A DNA stretch of 64,000 nt from Madurella fahalii (lineage: Eukaryota; Ascomycota; Sordariomycetes; Sordariales): positions 930,001 to 994,000 of the forward strand of contig CM056875.1 of assembly GCA_029876055.1 (NCBI GenBank), given 5' to 3'. Below, piece by piece: positions 53,087-64,000 of this stretch. Below the pieces are notes generated by a model. The model was not told the DNA's origin. It worked only from the letters and a program-made list of their open reading frames with translations, and made no database searches. Position numbers and translations under genes: made by a program. Within the stretch, counting starts at the first letter, position 1. Each line of letters starts with the position of its first letter.

Positions 53087-54847
53087 TTTTGCAACCCAGC
53101 TCCTCTGCTGAGCAACCCGCAACAGGTGTATTGTACATACCAACACGCCGTATAACTCCATGGCAACATAATTCATCAACTAGAGCTCTGGTACGACTGG
53201 ATGATCTCCTGGGCCAGCACCTCCACCTTGTCCCTCACCCGTTCGGCCCGGCTCACAACGTCGGTATGATTGAAAGCTTTCAGCAATCGCTCGGTTACTC
53301 CACCATCGTTTTCGAGATATTTTTCTAGGGAGTATGTGATTTTCGAGCACTCACTATGCCGTCGTCAGCACATGGCCGGCTTTGGAACGCATCTACTACT
53401 CACTCCTCGCCCGAGAGCTTAAGGCTAGTGTTTATCTTCTGAGACATCTCCTTTTCTGGGCATGTGCGGAAGGCAGCGGGAGCCGGATTATCCTTCACGT
53501 TGACGAGGTTCGACAAGATTGGTTATGAGACGGCTGATCTTGGGTATGTCATTCACCTATCTCGGACAATGGGACCTCCTTACCCCTTTTTATCTTATTC
53601 CAGCCGGCCCCCTGGATCGCGATTCCTGGGCACTCATCGTCGAATTCCGCCATTGAGCATTCTTGAGACAAGGAGCAAAGACGCATTCACGTCCTTCGGC
53701 CCCCCGGCCGAGTGATCAATCTCTCGCCAGGCGGCGAGGCTCCGATACCTGGTTGAGCCGCGACCCGCTCGGCCCCTGTTGGCTACAACTTTTTCATTCC
53801 CCGCAATTGAGCCATTTCCAGTCCGGTTGAGTTCCCCTCTCCGCGCTCATTGCCCGGAACGGACTACTAGGTCCAAGGCCCGCAGCCCAAACCCGAGATT
53901 CCGGGAGTGGAATTCGCAGGCCAGTTGTGCGCTCTCCAAGCACTACTTGTTCTGGGCCCAGCTGGGTTCCAGGCCCTACAGGGGCAACCCCGAAGTTCCG
54001 AGACAGACCCGACTCTAGACTCGGTGATTCACCGACAAACGAAGCCGGAATAGAGTCACATGGCGTTATTCCTGCGCGTCCGCATTGTCGAGTGGGAATG
54101 GCAGCTCACCTCCCCACTCAGCCTTATCTGCGGGCCCGAGCATTCCCAGTAAGGAGTGAGATTCCCGCAATTGAGCACTTGCATCTTGCACTTGCATCCG
54201 GCGCACCGCCCCCTCCAACTGCAGATGACCAAGCACGGGTCCCACGCTCTACTATCTTGGGTCCAGCGCTGCATGTCATCGGATACAGCCGGCCAATGTC
54301 CGAGAAGCCTAGCCTGCCCGAACTGTGCCAGCGCATGCGGGTGGGCGCGGGGGACATTGCTAATTTGGAGAATGGTTTTGATCCTCGGGAAGTCCAAGGA
54401 AAGAGTACTGGTGTCTCAGCCCGCCCGAGCTGACTCTCCGCATCTGCGCAGATGAAGGACGGGTATATAGTTGCCCTTCGCGAGGGATGGCTGCTGTCTC
54501 TGGAAATCCGGTTCTTTTCCTTCCCCAGTTGCCTCCAATCTCCCGCACATGCCTTGAAACAGGTTTCTACATCCCGGTACGCAATATTGACTGCTAGCCA
54601 GTCCTGCTTACCAGCCTTCACTGAGCCGCAATCTCACCTTGTCACAATTCTCAAAAGTGTGAGGGAATACTCCCCCGCATTCGTCACTCGGTGCTGAACG
54701 CACCACAGGGCAGGGCCTTACTCACGAGCCGGACCACACATATTGACAAAGACGCATACCGCGAGAGACCACCAGTGACCTGAATCTCATGTCTTGAGAT
54801 CAAGGTCCCTAGTCAAACACGGATCGATTTTGTGATTGTTCCGGTCC
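53087..54847. other. 1.8-kb intergenic region with recurrent CCGC(A/C)ATTGAGC motif
   Basis: No gene is recognised. Three copies of a 12-base motif lie here (53647-53658, 53811-53822, 54165-54176), with a fourth at 56532-56543 beyond the next gene, all on the plus strand. See findings. Confidence 0.5.
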
Positions 54848-56097
54848 ATGGCATCCCGCGGCTCAGGCATTTCGCCCCCAAACGAAACCTTCTTGAGCCG
54901 CAAGAAGAAAGAGATCCTAGATAGATCTATGGCTCTCTTCCAGCAGCACCTCGATCGATGTCTTGATAACTCAGTCTCAGGGCCGGTAAAGCGCCGGTCG
55001 AAGCGGGCGCGGGATGATGGGGACACCGCGCCCGACCGCAGTGGTGTCGAGGAGACCGGCGCCAGGAACAAGAAGAAGCGTGTGTCGCGTGAAGCAAACG
55101 CTCGCAAGTACGCATGCCCGTTTTGCAAGCATGACCCAGCCAGATACAAAAACGTCAAGACGTGCTGCGGCCCTGGCTGGGATGACGTCCATCGCGTCAA
55201 GTAAGCTGTGTCTTTCGCTCTCTCCCCCCCCCCCTCCCTCTCTCGCTCCCTCTCTCTGAGTCCCTCTCTGACCGCGACAGGGAGCATGTCTACCGCAGCC
55301 ACTCCATGAAGAACTCTTGCCCTCGATGCTTTGAGCATTTTGACACGGCCGATGCACTCAACAACCACCAGCGTGCCGACATCCCGTGCAAAGTGAAGCA
55401 CCCATCCTCGGACGCAATCACCGAAGAGCAAGAGAAGCAACTCCGGGCCAGAGCTAAAGCACACTGCTCGGAAGAAACGAGGTGGGAGGAGATGTACCGA
55501 ATCATCTTCCCTGGCGAGCCCATCCCGTCTCCGTGTATGTCTCTCCACCACTGAACTTGAGATGAGCCGGCTAACATGGGCCTAGATTACGACTCTGATC
55601 CCGAGGCTTCCTCAAATGCCATGTGCAGCCGCTTCAAGAGCAAGGACGAATGCAAGGAGTTCCTCCGGGCTGAGCTACCACGCCTCGTCCGGCCCGCGAT
55701 GGAGCAGTACGTCAACAGCCTCTTCCAAGAATTGCAGGCCAAGGTGGACCAGAAGGCTGCCGAGATCATCCGAGACGTGGAAATCCAGATGCTCCGGACA
55801 TTCCAGTTTGGGGTAGAGCAGTCGGCTACTTCGATTCCCGCACGCGTAGCAGCGACCCCGCGTCTCGGCCCCGGGTCATCTGAGCTGGCCAAAATGGACG
55901 AGATGCTCCATGGCCTGAACGACGATCCTATGTATACCGAATTCCGCGACGGTCTGCATTGGGATATCGAAGAGCTGCTCGGAGACAACCCGAGCATCGG
56001 CTGCGGTGAGTCCAGCGTGGACTCGGCTTACTTTACGTCGTCGGGCGGGGGTTCTCTCCCCGGGGGTCTCCCGCAGTACATCCCTGGCTATATGTGA
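54848..56097 (+). CDS. fungal zinc-finger protein (C2H2-like pair) of unknown function
   Basis: Three exons (54848-55200, 55281-55534, 55586-56097) with 80- and 51-bp introns give 372 residues. A basic N-terminus (PVKRRSKRARDD, NKKKRVSREANARK) suggests nuclear localisation. The finger region reads YACPFCKHDPARYKNVKTCC, then DDVHRVK spliced to EHVYRSH, then CPRCFEHFDTADALNNHQR ending in a C: two C-x2-C...H-type fingers of a kind common in filamentous fungi, where intact relatives are hypothetical or sit at the N-terminus of larger proteins. A charged helix (KDECKEFLRAELPRLVRPAM, EQYVNSLFQELQAKVDQKA) follows and may dimerise. The C-terminus is acidic with no domain. The first intron holds a C/T-rich microsatellite. 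DNA or RNA binding is inferred only. Confidence 0.8.
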
Positions 56098-57121
56098 TAC
56101 TACCCGGTGCTCAATTCCCAACCTTTCGCTATCGCGTTTGCTTTGTGCTGAACATGGCACAGCCGCCTTCGTTTGAACCTTTCTTAGCAATATTCCTTTT
56201 GTAATCGATGTCTTGAGGGTGTCAGAAGACATAAACCAAGCAGATTGATGTTGGACTTCCATCTCTACTAGTAGTAGTAGTAACTCTAAAGACTAGTTGC
56301 CCAGATTCCCGTCATATCCATTATCTTCCTTCGAAATATATCTCTGCCGTTATCCGCATCTTTTTCGTAGCTCTACCATCTCTCTTCAACCACACTGCAT
56401 CATGCGCCGAAGTCTAATATGTAGTGAGTCTAGCCCAAGTTCACCAGCAGAGCTCCTCAGAAGAAGACGGAGGACATCAGGTTCGGATGCTGATACAGAT
56501 GGAAATGGGAGGGGGGCTGCCATGGAGAACCCCGCCATTGAGCCTTGCGAAGTTTGCCGTACATAGTACCCCTCACAACCCATCTCGGAAACCAACCAGA
56601 CAGGTCAATCCCTATTCCCCCCCCCCCTTAATATGCCACCACGCGGGCTGATTACCCCGCCAACCTCGGTCCCTCCCCCGATCACCTCATGTGCTTCATC
56701 GCCACTTGCTTCATCTAGCAGGTGGCCGCATTGCAGGAACCGGTCAAGGTCGCGTCTCCTACTGGCTCGACATGCAGAAGGATAATGGGATCTCCGGGCC
56801 CAGAAGCATGAGGAGTAAGGAAGATGACGAGCGTCGTGCGTGCGCAGCAGAGCATTGCACGCCCATGACTTGCTTTTGGCGGCCCAGGCTGCATAAGGTC
56901 ACGCCGCCATCCCGTTGGCGTCCAGATGGGTTTGCGCATCTGCGCAGACTGGGAAGGCCCGTATCGGCGGCCATGTTTCGCAACAGCTACTGGTCCTGAT
57001 TGCGCGTCTCTTTTCTCTCTTCAACTAAGAGTATGGCTTCCACAAGCAATACCACCCTATCCATCCATAATCCGGACACGGCTTGAGCCCAATCTCTCCG
57101 CCATCGAGTCAATCTACTCCC
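56098..57121. other. intergenic, no gene recognised
   Basis: 3' regions of the zinc-finger gene and of the glycosyltransferase-like gene, which converge. Contains the fourth CCGCCATTGAGC motif copy and a short (TAG)n run near 56270-56282. No gene is seen. Confidence 0.5.
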
Positions 57122-58877
57122 CTACCACGAACCCCCCTCAGCCCCCGTGCCCTCCGTCTCCTCATCCCAATCCCTCTCCAACCGCCACGCGTCCTCAGCT
57201 TTGACGCCCGTCCTCGCAATATCACACCCCCGATGCCCCCACTTCTCGGCAAACACCGCCCTCCCGGTGTCAATCATCATCCGCACCCCGACCTCGAACC
57301 CCTCGGGATCCCGATAGAACGGTTCCCCTTGACCACCCGCCTGCCGCATCTGCCACGTATTCCGCAGCGCGGTCCCCTCGGCGTACTTTTCTTTTTCCAT
57401 CTGTAGTCCGAGCTCCAGCAGTCTCTCTCGCGTTTCCACGTATGCATCATCACCGTCATCATCATCATCATCATCATCATCCATCCCATTAGTATCGGTA
57501 GTAGTAGCCGCAACCCCCCTAAGCCTCGCCTTGACCCCCTTGATGCCAAGCAGCGCCCCGACATCCTCCAACACGCTCGCCACGTCCAGAATCACCCCTA
57601 CCTCCCCACTTTCCGTACCATTATTACTACCGCTGCTGCTACCGCTGCCGCTCTGGCCCTGCCAGTAGCCGGCCCACATCAGGCGCACGTACATGTCGCA
57701 GTCGGACGCGTAGAAGGGGATGTGCGTGTCCCAGCCGCCGGCGGCGAGCACCGCGTCGCGGTGGACCAGCGCCAGGTGGTCGTACGCGAAGAAGTGGTGC
57801 GCCCACCCCCGCCGCGGCGCCGCCGTCGTCGCGGGTGCTGTCGCGGGCGGCTCCGAGGCCACGTAGTGTCGCAGCACCGAGACCGCGTGCTGGTAGATGG
57901 TCGGCGACGGCGGCGGGTGCGAGAGGACCAGCAGGTCTTGGTGCGTCCAGAAGTAGTGTTGGAGGGAGCGCGAGAGGGCCGTCCTGCGTGCGGAAGGGAC
58001 CCCGGGGCGGGGTGAAAGGTGAGTTTCTTTTCTTTCTTTTTTCCGTTTTGTTTGTTTTCGTTTTTGCAGTGGTTCTGCGGGAGCGGGTGGGGTGGGGGGA
58101 CTTACCAGAGGTAGAAGTTCTGGAGTTGCGAAAAAGTCAGCAGCGTAGGTGTCTGGGTGTGGTTAGTAAAAGCCACTGCCAGTAAAGTGGTAATGGTGGT
58201 AAGGGCCGAGGTAAACACACGATTATCACGTTCACACCGAGCATCTGCAGCTGAGTGTGGTTCAGGTAGAACGGATTCTGCAGCGTGAGCTTCCCGTCTC
58301 GGTTCGCAAACATCACGCCTGTGTTCTCGAACACGTAAATGTCTTCCGCCGGCCACCCCGCCGCGATGTAGCTCACCACACACTGCAGCAGCTGCGGCCA
58401 GTTGCGCGTGAAGCCCACGAATAGCGGCGTCTGCTCAGGTACGTGTCGTTTCGGCGGCCTGTATGGAATGGGCGCTTGGAGCTGACTCCGCTTCGGGGGT
58501 GGGTTCTGCGAGAGTAAGGGAAACGGATCTGTTATGGGCGGAGATGGCTCGCGAGGGGGCTTGTAAGGTGGTTTGGGTCGTGCGGGGTGGCTTGGGTCTG
58601 CCCAGTTGAAGAAGTTTGTCTCGAGGATCTCCAGAGGAATTTGAGACTGTGTGAAGCCGTTTCCTGGTGTCGTCTTCGTGTGGAGCCGCGGGCGCCAGAA
58701 GCCGCTACTACCCCTAAAAGAGGCGGATATACGACTATGTGGCCATGGCACAGCGGATGATGCTGCACTAGACCACTCGCGAGTTTGCGGAGATAAAGAG
58801 CAGATGAATAAGGCAACACCGAGGAGGAATAGGAATCGGTACCGTGATCGGACTGAGACGTGTACCACCCTTGCCAT
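57122..58877 (-). CDS. type II membrane glycosyltransferase-like protein
   Basis: Three exons (58877-58221, 58152-58106, 57983-57122) give 521 residues; the middle exon is 47 bp and the introns are 68 and 122 bp. The N-terminus has a short basic cytoplasmic tail and one membrane anchor (RFLFLLGVALFICSL), then a Pro-rich stem, so it is a type II Golgi/ER protein. The luminal domain starts LFVGFTRNWPQLLQCVVSYI and continues with AGWPAEDIYVFENTGVMFAN, NPFYLNHTQLQMLGVNVIIT, LTFSQLQNFYLW and YFWTHQDLLVLS. Near the end WAHHFFAYDHLALVHRDAV and AGGWDTHIPFYASDCDMYVR fit a nucleotide-sugar/acceptor region of a GT-A fold. The acceptor and sugar are unknown. A run of nine Asp residues (GAT/ATC triplets near 57459-57480) interrupts the C-terminal part. 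Confidence 0.75.
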
Positions 58878-60683
58878 GGCGATGGACAGTTTGGTTCCGG
58901 GTCTAGCTCGAAAACCCCGCGAACAAATCACCGCATCCTTTGTGTTGCCTCCCCCAGCACCGAAGGTCTAAAACCTAGAATTTTGAAGTCTTGGCGAGCC
59001 AGGTACGTGGACGCCTCTGTGAGATCGGGCGCCATGAACAGATAAATATACGTTGGTCACCCATCCTGCGACCACCGGGGGTTGTCGCCCTCATTGCTGT
59101 GTAGTACGGACCTTGGTAGTATCAAACAAAGAAGCAACCGAAGCGTAACTAGGCGACCAGAAATGACGACGGTATGAAGATATCATGTTGGCTGATGATG
59201 ACTGGTGGCTTAATTTGGAAGAGGGTGCGTTCAGCGGTCTGGGGCTCCCCTCTGATTAAGTTGGATGCTACCACACATTAGCTGAAACCAGAGCCCGGAT
59301 GTAGAGCGGAGAGTCGATTTCTTGGCCCAAAGAGGCTCTACACGCGCGTACAATCAAACCCGGGAGCACAGGGCGGGGATAATCTCGTCTTCGCACAGAC
59401 AGGCTCCGGACCGAAGCGGGAGCACAGAACCAGGACGCGTAATCGGCGAAATCCACCGAGAAGAGACGGATTTAGTTCTTCCCCAGCTGTGCCGAAGACG
59501 AGCAACGTCAGCAAGGGGAGTTGTTCAGGTTTGTCGTAGACAGCCGACGCAGGTCTACTGTACAACTGCGCTCACCATCTACTAACGTATGCCTGAGACA
59601 TTCTACCCGTCCCGTTCCATCCACATCCTATTAAATACATTAAGCGAACGGGGTTTTGGAGCCAAGATCCGAATTCCATACTTACCTCAACGGTTATTGC
59701 CCTTCCACGACAGACCGGCCCGGTATTGGAACGTCTTATCTGGAGAAAGCTTGAATCTCCGCCGGCTGGTCTGGACCATGCAGGTAGCATCGCTAACGGC
59801 ATTTTATTACCGCAAACACACAAGCAATAGACTTAAATTAGCCGGACCGGCTGCAACTACACCTCGCTCATCCCTGTCAAGTTGACGACACCCCAATCCT
59901 CGGAGCAGTTTCACTGTTATCACACCACGCCTACCACACACAGATAACACCGTCAAGTTCAGGAACATTTCCCACCCGCAATGGGACCCTGTGGCATGTT
60001 TCTCATTCTCCCGAATCAATTCTCTAGCTCGTGTATTCTAGCCACCCATGCCCCAAGCAAGTCAAACGCTCCAAGGCATCTCCGACTCCTTCTCCCACAA
60101 TCATACGTAGGTAGCTACTACTATTTTTCAGTACAAAGAGATATACACGACTCCCACAGAGTCAAACATTTTACGGAAAAAGGAGGCAACCACCCCTGGG
60201 GAAGACGAAGAGAAAGGCAACTAGTAAAAGTAAGTACTTGAGTAGTAAACACAACAAGAGAGTACTGTCAAGGAAATGGGTGGCCGTAGTAAAAGTGAGT
60301 ATATAGGCGAGGGAGCTGTGGCATGGCAGAAGGAGAGCCAAAATGAAAAGAAAAGAAAATGACAAGTGCCGTGTCCGCTAGCTTGCTTGTCTAAGCCAGC
60401 CAAAAAGAGGAATTATGTAACTGAAGAATAAAAAAAAAAAAAAAAAAAAAAAAAAACGACTCGACTCAGCCCACCAGAATACCTATCCCAGTTCTCTCCT
60501 CCATCCCACAACATGATCCTCCTTTTTTAATAATACAAACCAGATGGCCGGATTGGGACGGTGGTATATCCAGAACCAACGACAAAACGATAAAAAAAAA
60601 AAAAAAACACGCAACAAATGAAACCAACGCCTTCAAGCTGTGTTCCGGGCAGGCAGGCAGGGAGGTAGGCAGGCGGACAGACA
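58878..60683. other. 1.8-kb intergenic region with poly-A tracts
   Basis: Promoter side of the glycosyltransferase-like gene and 3' side of the DOCK gene. No gene is recognised on either strand; a second A run of 16 nt lies at 60592-60607. Confidence 0.45.
60430..60456. repeat. 27-nt poly-A tract
   Basis: An uninterrupted A run about 230 bp 3' of the DOCK gene stop. Mononucleotide repeat. Confidence 0.8.
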
Positions 60684-63600
60684 CTACTCCTCATCGACCC
60701 CGCCCAGGCCCAACCCACCGCTGCCCTTGCTGCTCTTCTTCCCCAACTTCAAGATGCTCAGCCTCTTCCTCACGCTCCCCACCCCAAACGACGACGGGTG
60801 ATGGTGCTGAGCACTATGATGCGGGGCATGTCCGGCCTGGACCTGGGTCTCGACAACCCTCATGCCCTGCTTCTCGCCCAGCCCGCCGGCGGCGGCGGAA
60901 TACGCCTCCGAACTGCTCCCCGTAACGGGGTCAGCCGCCCAGTCGTTCGCATGGCCAGGATGGCTGGCCGCGTAGCCTCCAGAGCTGGCATCGGCGCCAT
61001 TCGTAACAGCCCTGGCGCCATCGGAGGAGTTGCTAGTATTCTGCTGCTGCTGCTGCTGCTGCTGCGAGCGGAAGAAACTCCTCCTGTTCTCCTTCCCAGA
61101 CGTGGCGGACACCGGGGTCGGCTCCTCCTCTTGGATCACGCCATTCTCGCCGTGAACCGTGTCTAGCTTGTGCTTCTCGCCCTGCTGGTGGTCCTTCTTC
61201 CGCCCACCGAGAAAGCTCAGCCTCGCACCGCGACCCTTGACGGGCTGCGCGATGGTCGCCTCCTCCGCCGTGGCTGCCACCCCGTTCGTCGCGTTGCTGG
61301 AGTCTCGGTGATGGTGCGTGCCGTGGTGGTTTTGTTGCTGTCCGCCTATTGTTGACGGCGGGGAGCGAGGCCAGGTCGGGGAGGGGGTGATGGTGCCATT
61401 GTTGTGGTCGCGAGGGGCAGGCTGGGCGGGGGTGAAGAGGGCGATTTCAGGTGCGTAGGTCGATTCAAAGACTAAATACTGAGCGTCAGCCTGCCATCGG
61501 CAAAAAGATAAGAGGGGGAGGAAGGTTGCTCACATCTCTGCAGATCCTCCACATGCCGGACGAGGATATCGTTCCCGCTCTTAGCAAACGTCCCCAAACA
61601 CCGCTTGAGCATGATCGCGTGGTCAACAAGCGCCATCTTGATGGCATTCTCCTGCGGATCAAGCTCGGGCGGGTCGAGCTCCTCGTCCTCCAGCTGCAGT
61701 TGGCTGTCCTTGCCAGGAGACCTATCACCAGCGGCGGACGTGCCGGGTATCAGCTCGCGGTAGCGCACCATGCTGCTCTCAGAATTCGGGTTCACGCTGA
61801 TACTGACAGCGTCGACCAGCAACTGCGCCGCTTCGTCGCCGCCCTCGCCGTCAGCGACCTTCTTTTCCACAGCCGACATCTCGGCCGTCTTGCGCACGAT
61901 GCGCTCGAGCGCCGTTTCCTTTGCCGAAAGCCTGACTTCGCGCACCGAGACAATCTCGCTGCGCCGGAGGATGGTCGGGAACGACTCGGCTGTCGTGTAG
62001 ATAATCTTCTCTGCGTAATGCTCGGTCACAGGGCCGGCGGTGTTCCTCTTAGAGCTGACGGAAAAGGCCTGCGGATGCGCCGAGACGAGATAGTCCCTGA
62101 TGACCTGGGGAACCCGCGCCCGCTGAAAGACGTGATGGCTTAGATCGCGGTGAGGGCTGAGCGTCGAGATAACCAGGAACTGGCCCTCGACGTCGTCAAT
62201 GTGCTCGCTCGTGACGATCCGCGCCGACGGGTACATCTCTTGCATGCGGTCCGTAAAGCTCGTGGTGCGCTCGGCCGGCGAACCCTCAAACACAAACTCC
62301 TTGTCGCGCACGCTCGTCGGGAAGCCGAGCCCCTTGTAGATGACCTTGAAGTACTTGGGCACTAACTTGTCGCTCTTGGCAATCGTCTCGTAGATGCTGG
62401 CGATGGCGCGTTCTGTGCGGGCGAGCTTGGAAAAGTCAAACGTGTTGGTCTCGTACTGCGCTTGGAGCTCCTTGTATGCGGCCAGAGCGCTGCTCCACGC
62501 TTCGCCGTCCTCGAAATGCTTGATCATGTCAAAGTAGATCCGCTCCTTGCGTTCAAAGTGGCTCTGGGCGGGGAACTCGGGGTCTTGCAAGGCCGGCGTC
62601 GTCCTAAGCGGATCCCAGTCGTAGAGATCGGCGTGGAGCCGAAGGGCCAAACCCGCCTCCGCATGGTTCCTGGCTTCGGCCTGGAGCTTCGCCAGCTGAT
62701 GGACATAGCGGATGAAGATCTCCTCCTTTTGCATGTCACGCAGGAACTCCATCAGCCTCAACCGGTGGATGAGGTGCGATGCCTCCCCTGACCCATCCCC
62801 GCTGTGGACCGCCACCAGCAGATCCAAAAACACGTCGACCGTGTCAGTGAACTCCCGAATCGCAGCATAAAGCGGCTCGTTCGGCATCCTCGACAGCGGC
62901 TCAAACCTTTCCAGCAGCTCTCCGACGAAGAGCTTCTGCAGTATGCTCTCCGTCAGCGGTTTCGTCTTGAAGTAAACATCCAGACAATCAATCATCTCCG
63001 TCTGAATAACCGACAGGTCCTCGCTGAGCGTCCACTCGCTGACGATCATGGTCTGCAGCACCTCCACCGCCATCCTCCTGAGCCCCTCGTGCACGCTGAG
63101 GCAGAGCTCAACGATCGGCCCCACCAGCGTCGGCACATACTGCACCTGGTACCCGCCCATCTTGGACAGGCCGTACCTTGCCCGCTCCTCCATGCTCGTC
63201 TCCCAGCCGATGGCCTCCCACGTCCTCCGCAGCAGCTCGGCGCCGTGCTCCCGCACATCGCCCGCAATCTTCCACACCGCCCTCCGCTTCTGCTCGGGAA
63301 AGGTCTCGAGCGCGAGCGAGGGGCTCCCGACCAGCTTGAGCAGCGTGGTGAAGAAGAGCTTCCAGAGCTCGGTGCTGAAGTTCTCGGCCTCGTCCGGGTG
63401 GGGGAGGAATGACTCGAGCAGAATGCCGGCGAGGTACTGCAGCGTGCGCATCGTCGACTTGTGGTGGAAGATGTGCACGCTTAGCCAGTTGGCCGGGAAT
63501 GTCTCGCCCTGTAGGATGCTCATATGCACGCGGAGCGAGTTCTCGACGACGATATTGAGGTCGTCCTCGGCGAGCTCGAGCTGCATCCCGCTGGGGGAGT

Positions 63601-64000
63601 TGGACAACGCCGAGAGGACAGCGGACAGCTCGATGAGCGCCTCGTCGAACACCGTTTGGTCGGCAATTGGTCTGCTAGGGAAGGGGTAGGTCGTGGGGAA
63701 GAGGAGCGAGAGGCGGTCCTTGGCTTTCTTGGGGACGGCTTGGATGACGAGGTAGGACTGGATGATCTTGGGGATGTAGTCGGGGATCTCGGGCCCGAGA
63801 TGCTCGACCTGGCTGGCAAGGACGGAACAGCAAAGGCGAACCTGTTCCCTCCATTGGTCCGTGACCTCGTCGGTGTGACCCCAGTGCGGCGCGATCCACC
63901 TGACGGTATTGGCGCTCAGGGCAGACCGCTGCTCTGGGTGTGAGAAGATTTCCAGCTTAGCGTAGTTGATGATTAGGACCAGCTTGTAGAGGACGAGCTT
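60684..64000 (-). CDS. DOCK-family guanine nucleotide exchange factor, C-terminal part (runs off the right edge)
   Basis: Open from the window edge at 64000 (codon phase 0) to the stop at 60684, with one 62-bp intron (61472-61533), giving 1084 codons of a longer protein. The upstream part is helical (LWKLFFTTLLKLVGSPSLAL, KMGGYQVQYVPTLVGPIVEL). The DHR-2 GEF domain follows: RLHADLYDWDP, YFKVIYKGLGFPTSVRDKEF, VFEGSPAERTTSFTDRM, and the closing helices VDHAIMLKRCLGTFAKSGND. DOCK proteins activate Rac/Cdc42-type GTPases; yeast Dck1 is the closest described fungal member. The C-terminal tail, partly in exon 2, is low-complexity with an eight-Gln run coded by CAG repeats (61042-61065), plus two similar basic LSFLGGRKK / LSILKLGKKS motifs. 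The start and N-terminal (DHR-1) region are outside the window. Confidence 0.9.

Noticed and set aside
1..64000. CRISPR arrays, bacterial operons, riboswitches, rRNA genes
   Set aside because: None seen; the gene structure is eukaryotic throughout.

Overview
The window is nuclear DNA of a filamentous ascomycete, most likely a Sordariomycete. Genes have short GT-AG introns (about 42-122 bp) with CTAAC/CTGAC-type branch sites. The gene set is typically fungal: chorismate synthase, Vps11, Mlh3, a DOCK-family exchange factor, an AA9 LPMO, a Zn2Cys6 regulator and a fungal rhodopsin-fold membrane protein. Many broken genes carry CAG/CAA-to-TAG/TAA or TGG-to-TAG changes (CpA to TpA), the footprint of repeat-induced point mutation (RIP). 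All splice junctions were read by eye; each model called intact gives an uninterrupted frame whose exon sum is divisible by three.

Layout. 1-11 kb is an accessory region: a decayed zinc-type MDR oxidoreductase, a damaged rhodopsin-like membrane protein, an intact secreted FAD-linked oxidoreductase, a decayed secreted Cys-rich protein and an intact secreted AA9 LPMO. 11-18 kb is a transposon and relic zone: two related TA-flanked Fot1/pogo-like elements of 2.1 kb, each carrying a smaller insertion, set among AT-rich sequence, followed by a decayed NLR-type WD40 fragment. 18-34 kb holds an intact VIT-vWA protein, an intact MYND-finger protein and a long decayed kinase-ankyrin-pseudokinase gene, separated by long stretches with no recognisable gene. 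From about 33.7 kb to the right edge the window is gene-dense: tetraspanin (one frameshift), chorismate synthase, lipoate-protein ligase, VPS11, MLH3, a Ser-rich conserved protein, a nitrilase, a tandem double-Zn2Cys6 regulator, a zinc-finger protein, a type II membrane glycosyltransferase-like protein and the C-terminal 1084 codons of a DOCK protein running off the edge.

How genes may work together. The FAD oxidoreductase with the MDR and rhodopsin-like relics looks like the remnant of a secondary-metabolite locus; alternatively the oxidoreductase could supply electrons or peroxide to the nearby secreted LPMO. The nitrilase and the double-zinc-cluster regulator are divergently transcribed, suggesting local regulation. 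Chorismate synthase has a TGAGTCA cross-pathway-control element 147 bp upstream of its start. The most unusual signals are the double Zn2Cys6 regulator, the kinase-ankyrin-pseudokinase architecture, the nested transposon insertions, and the differing copy number of an AAGCGAG subterminal repeat at the transposon ends.
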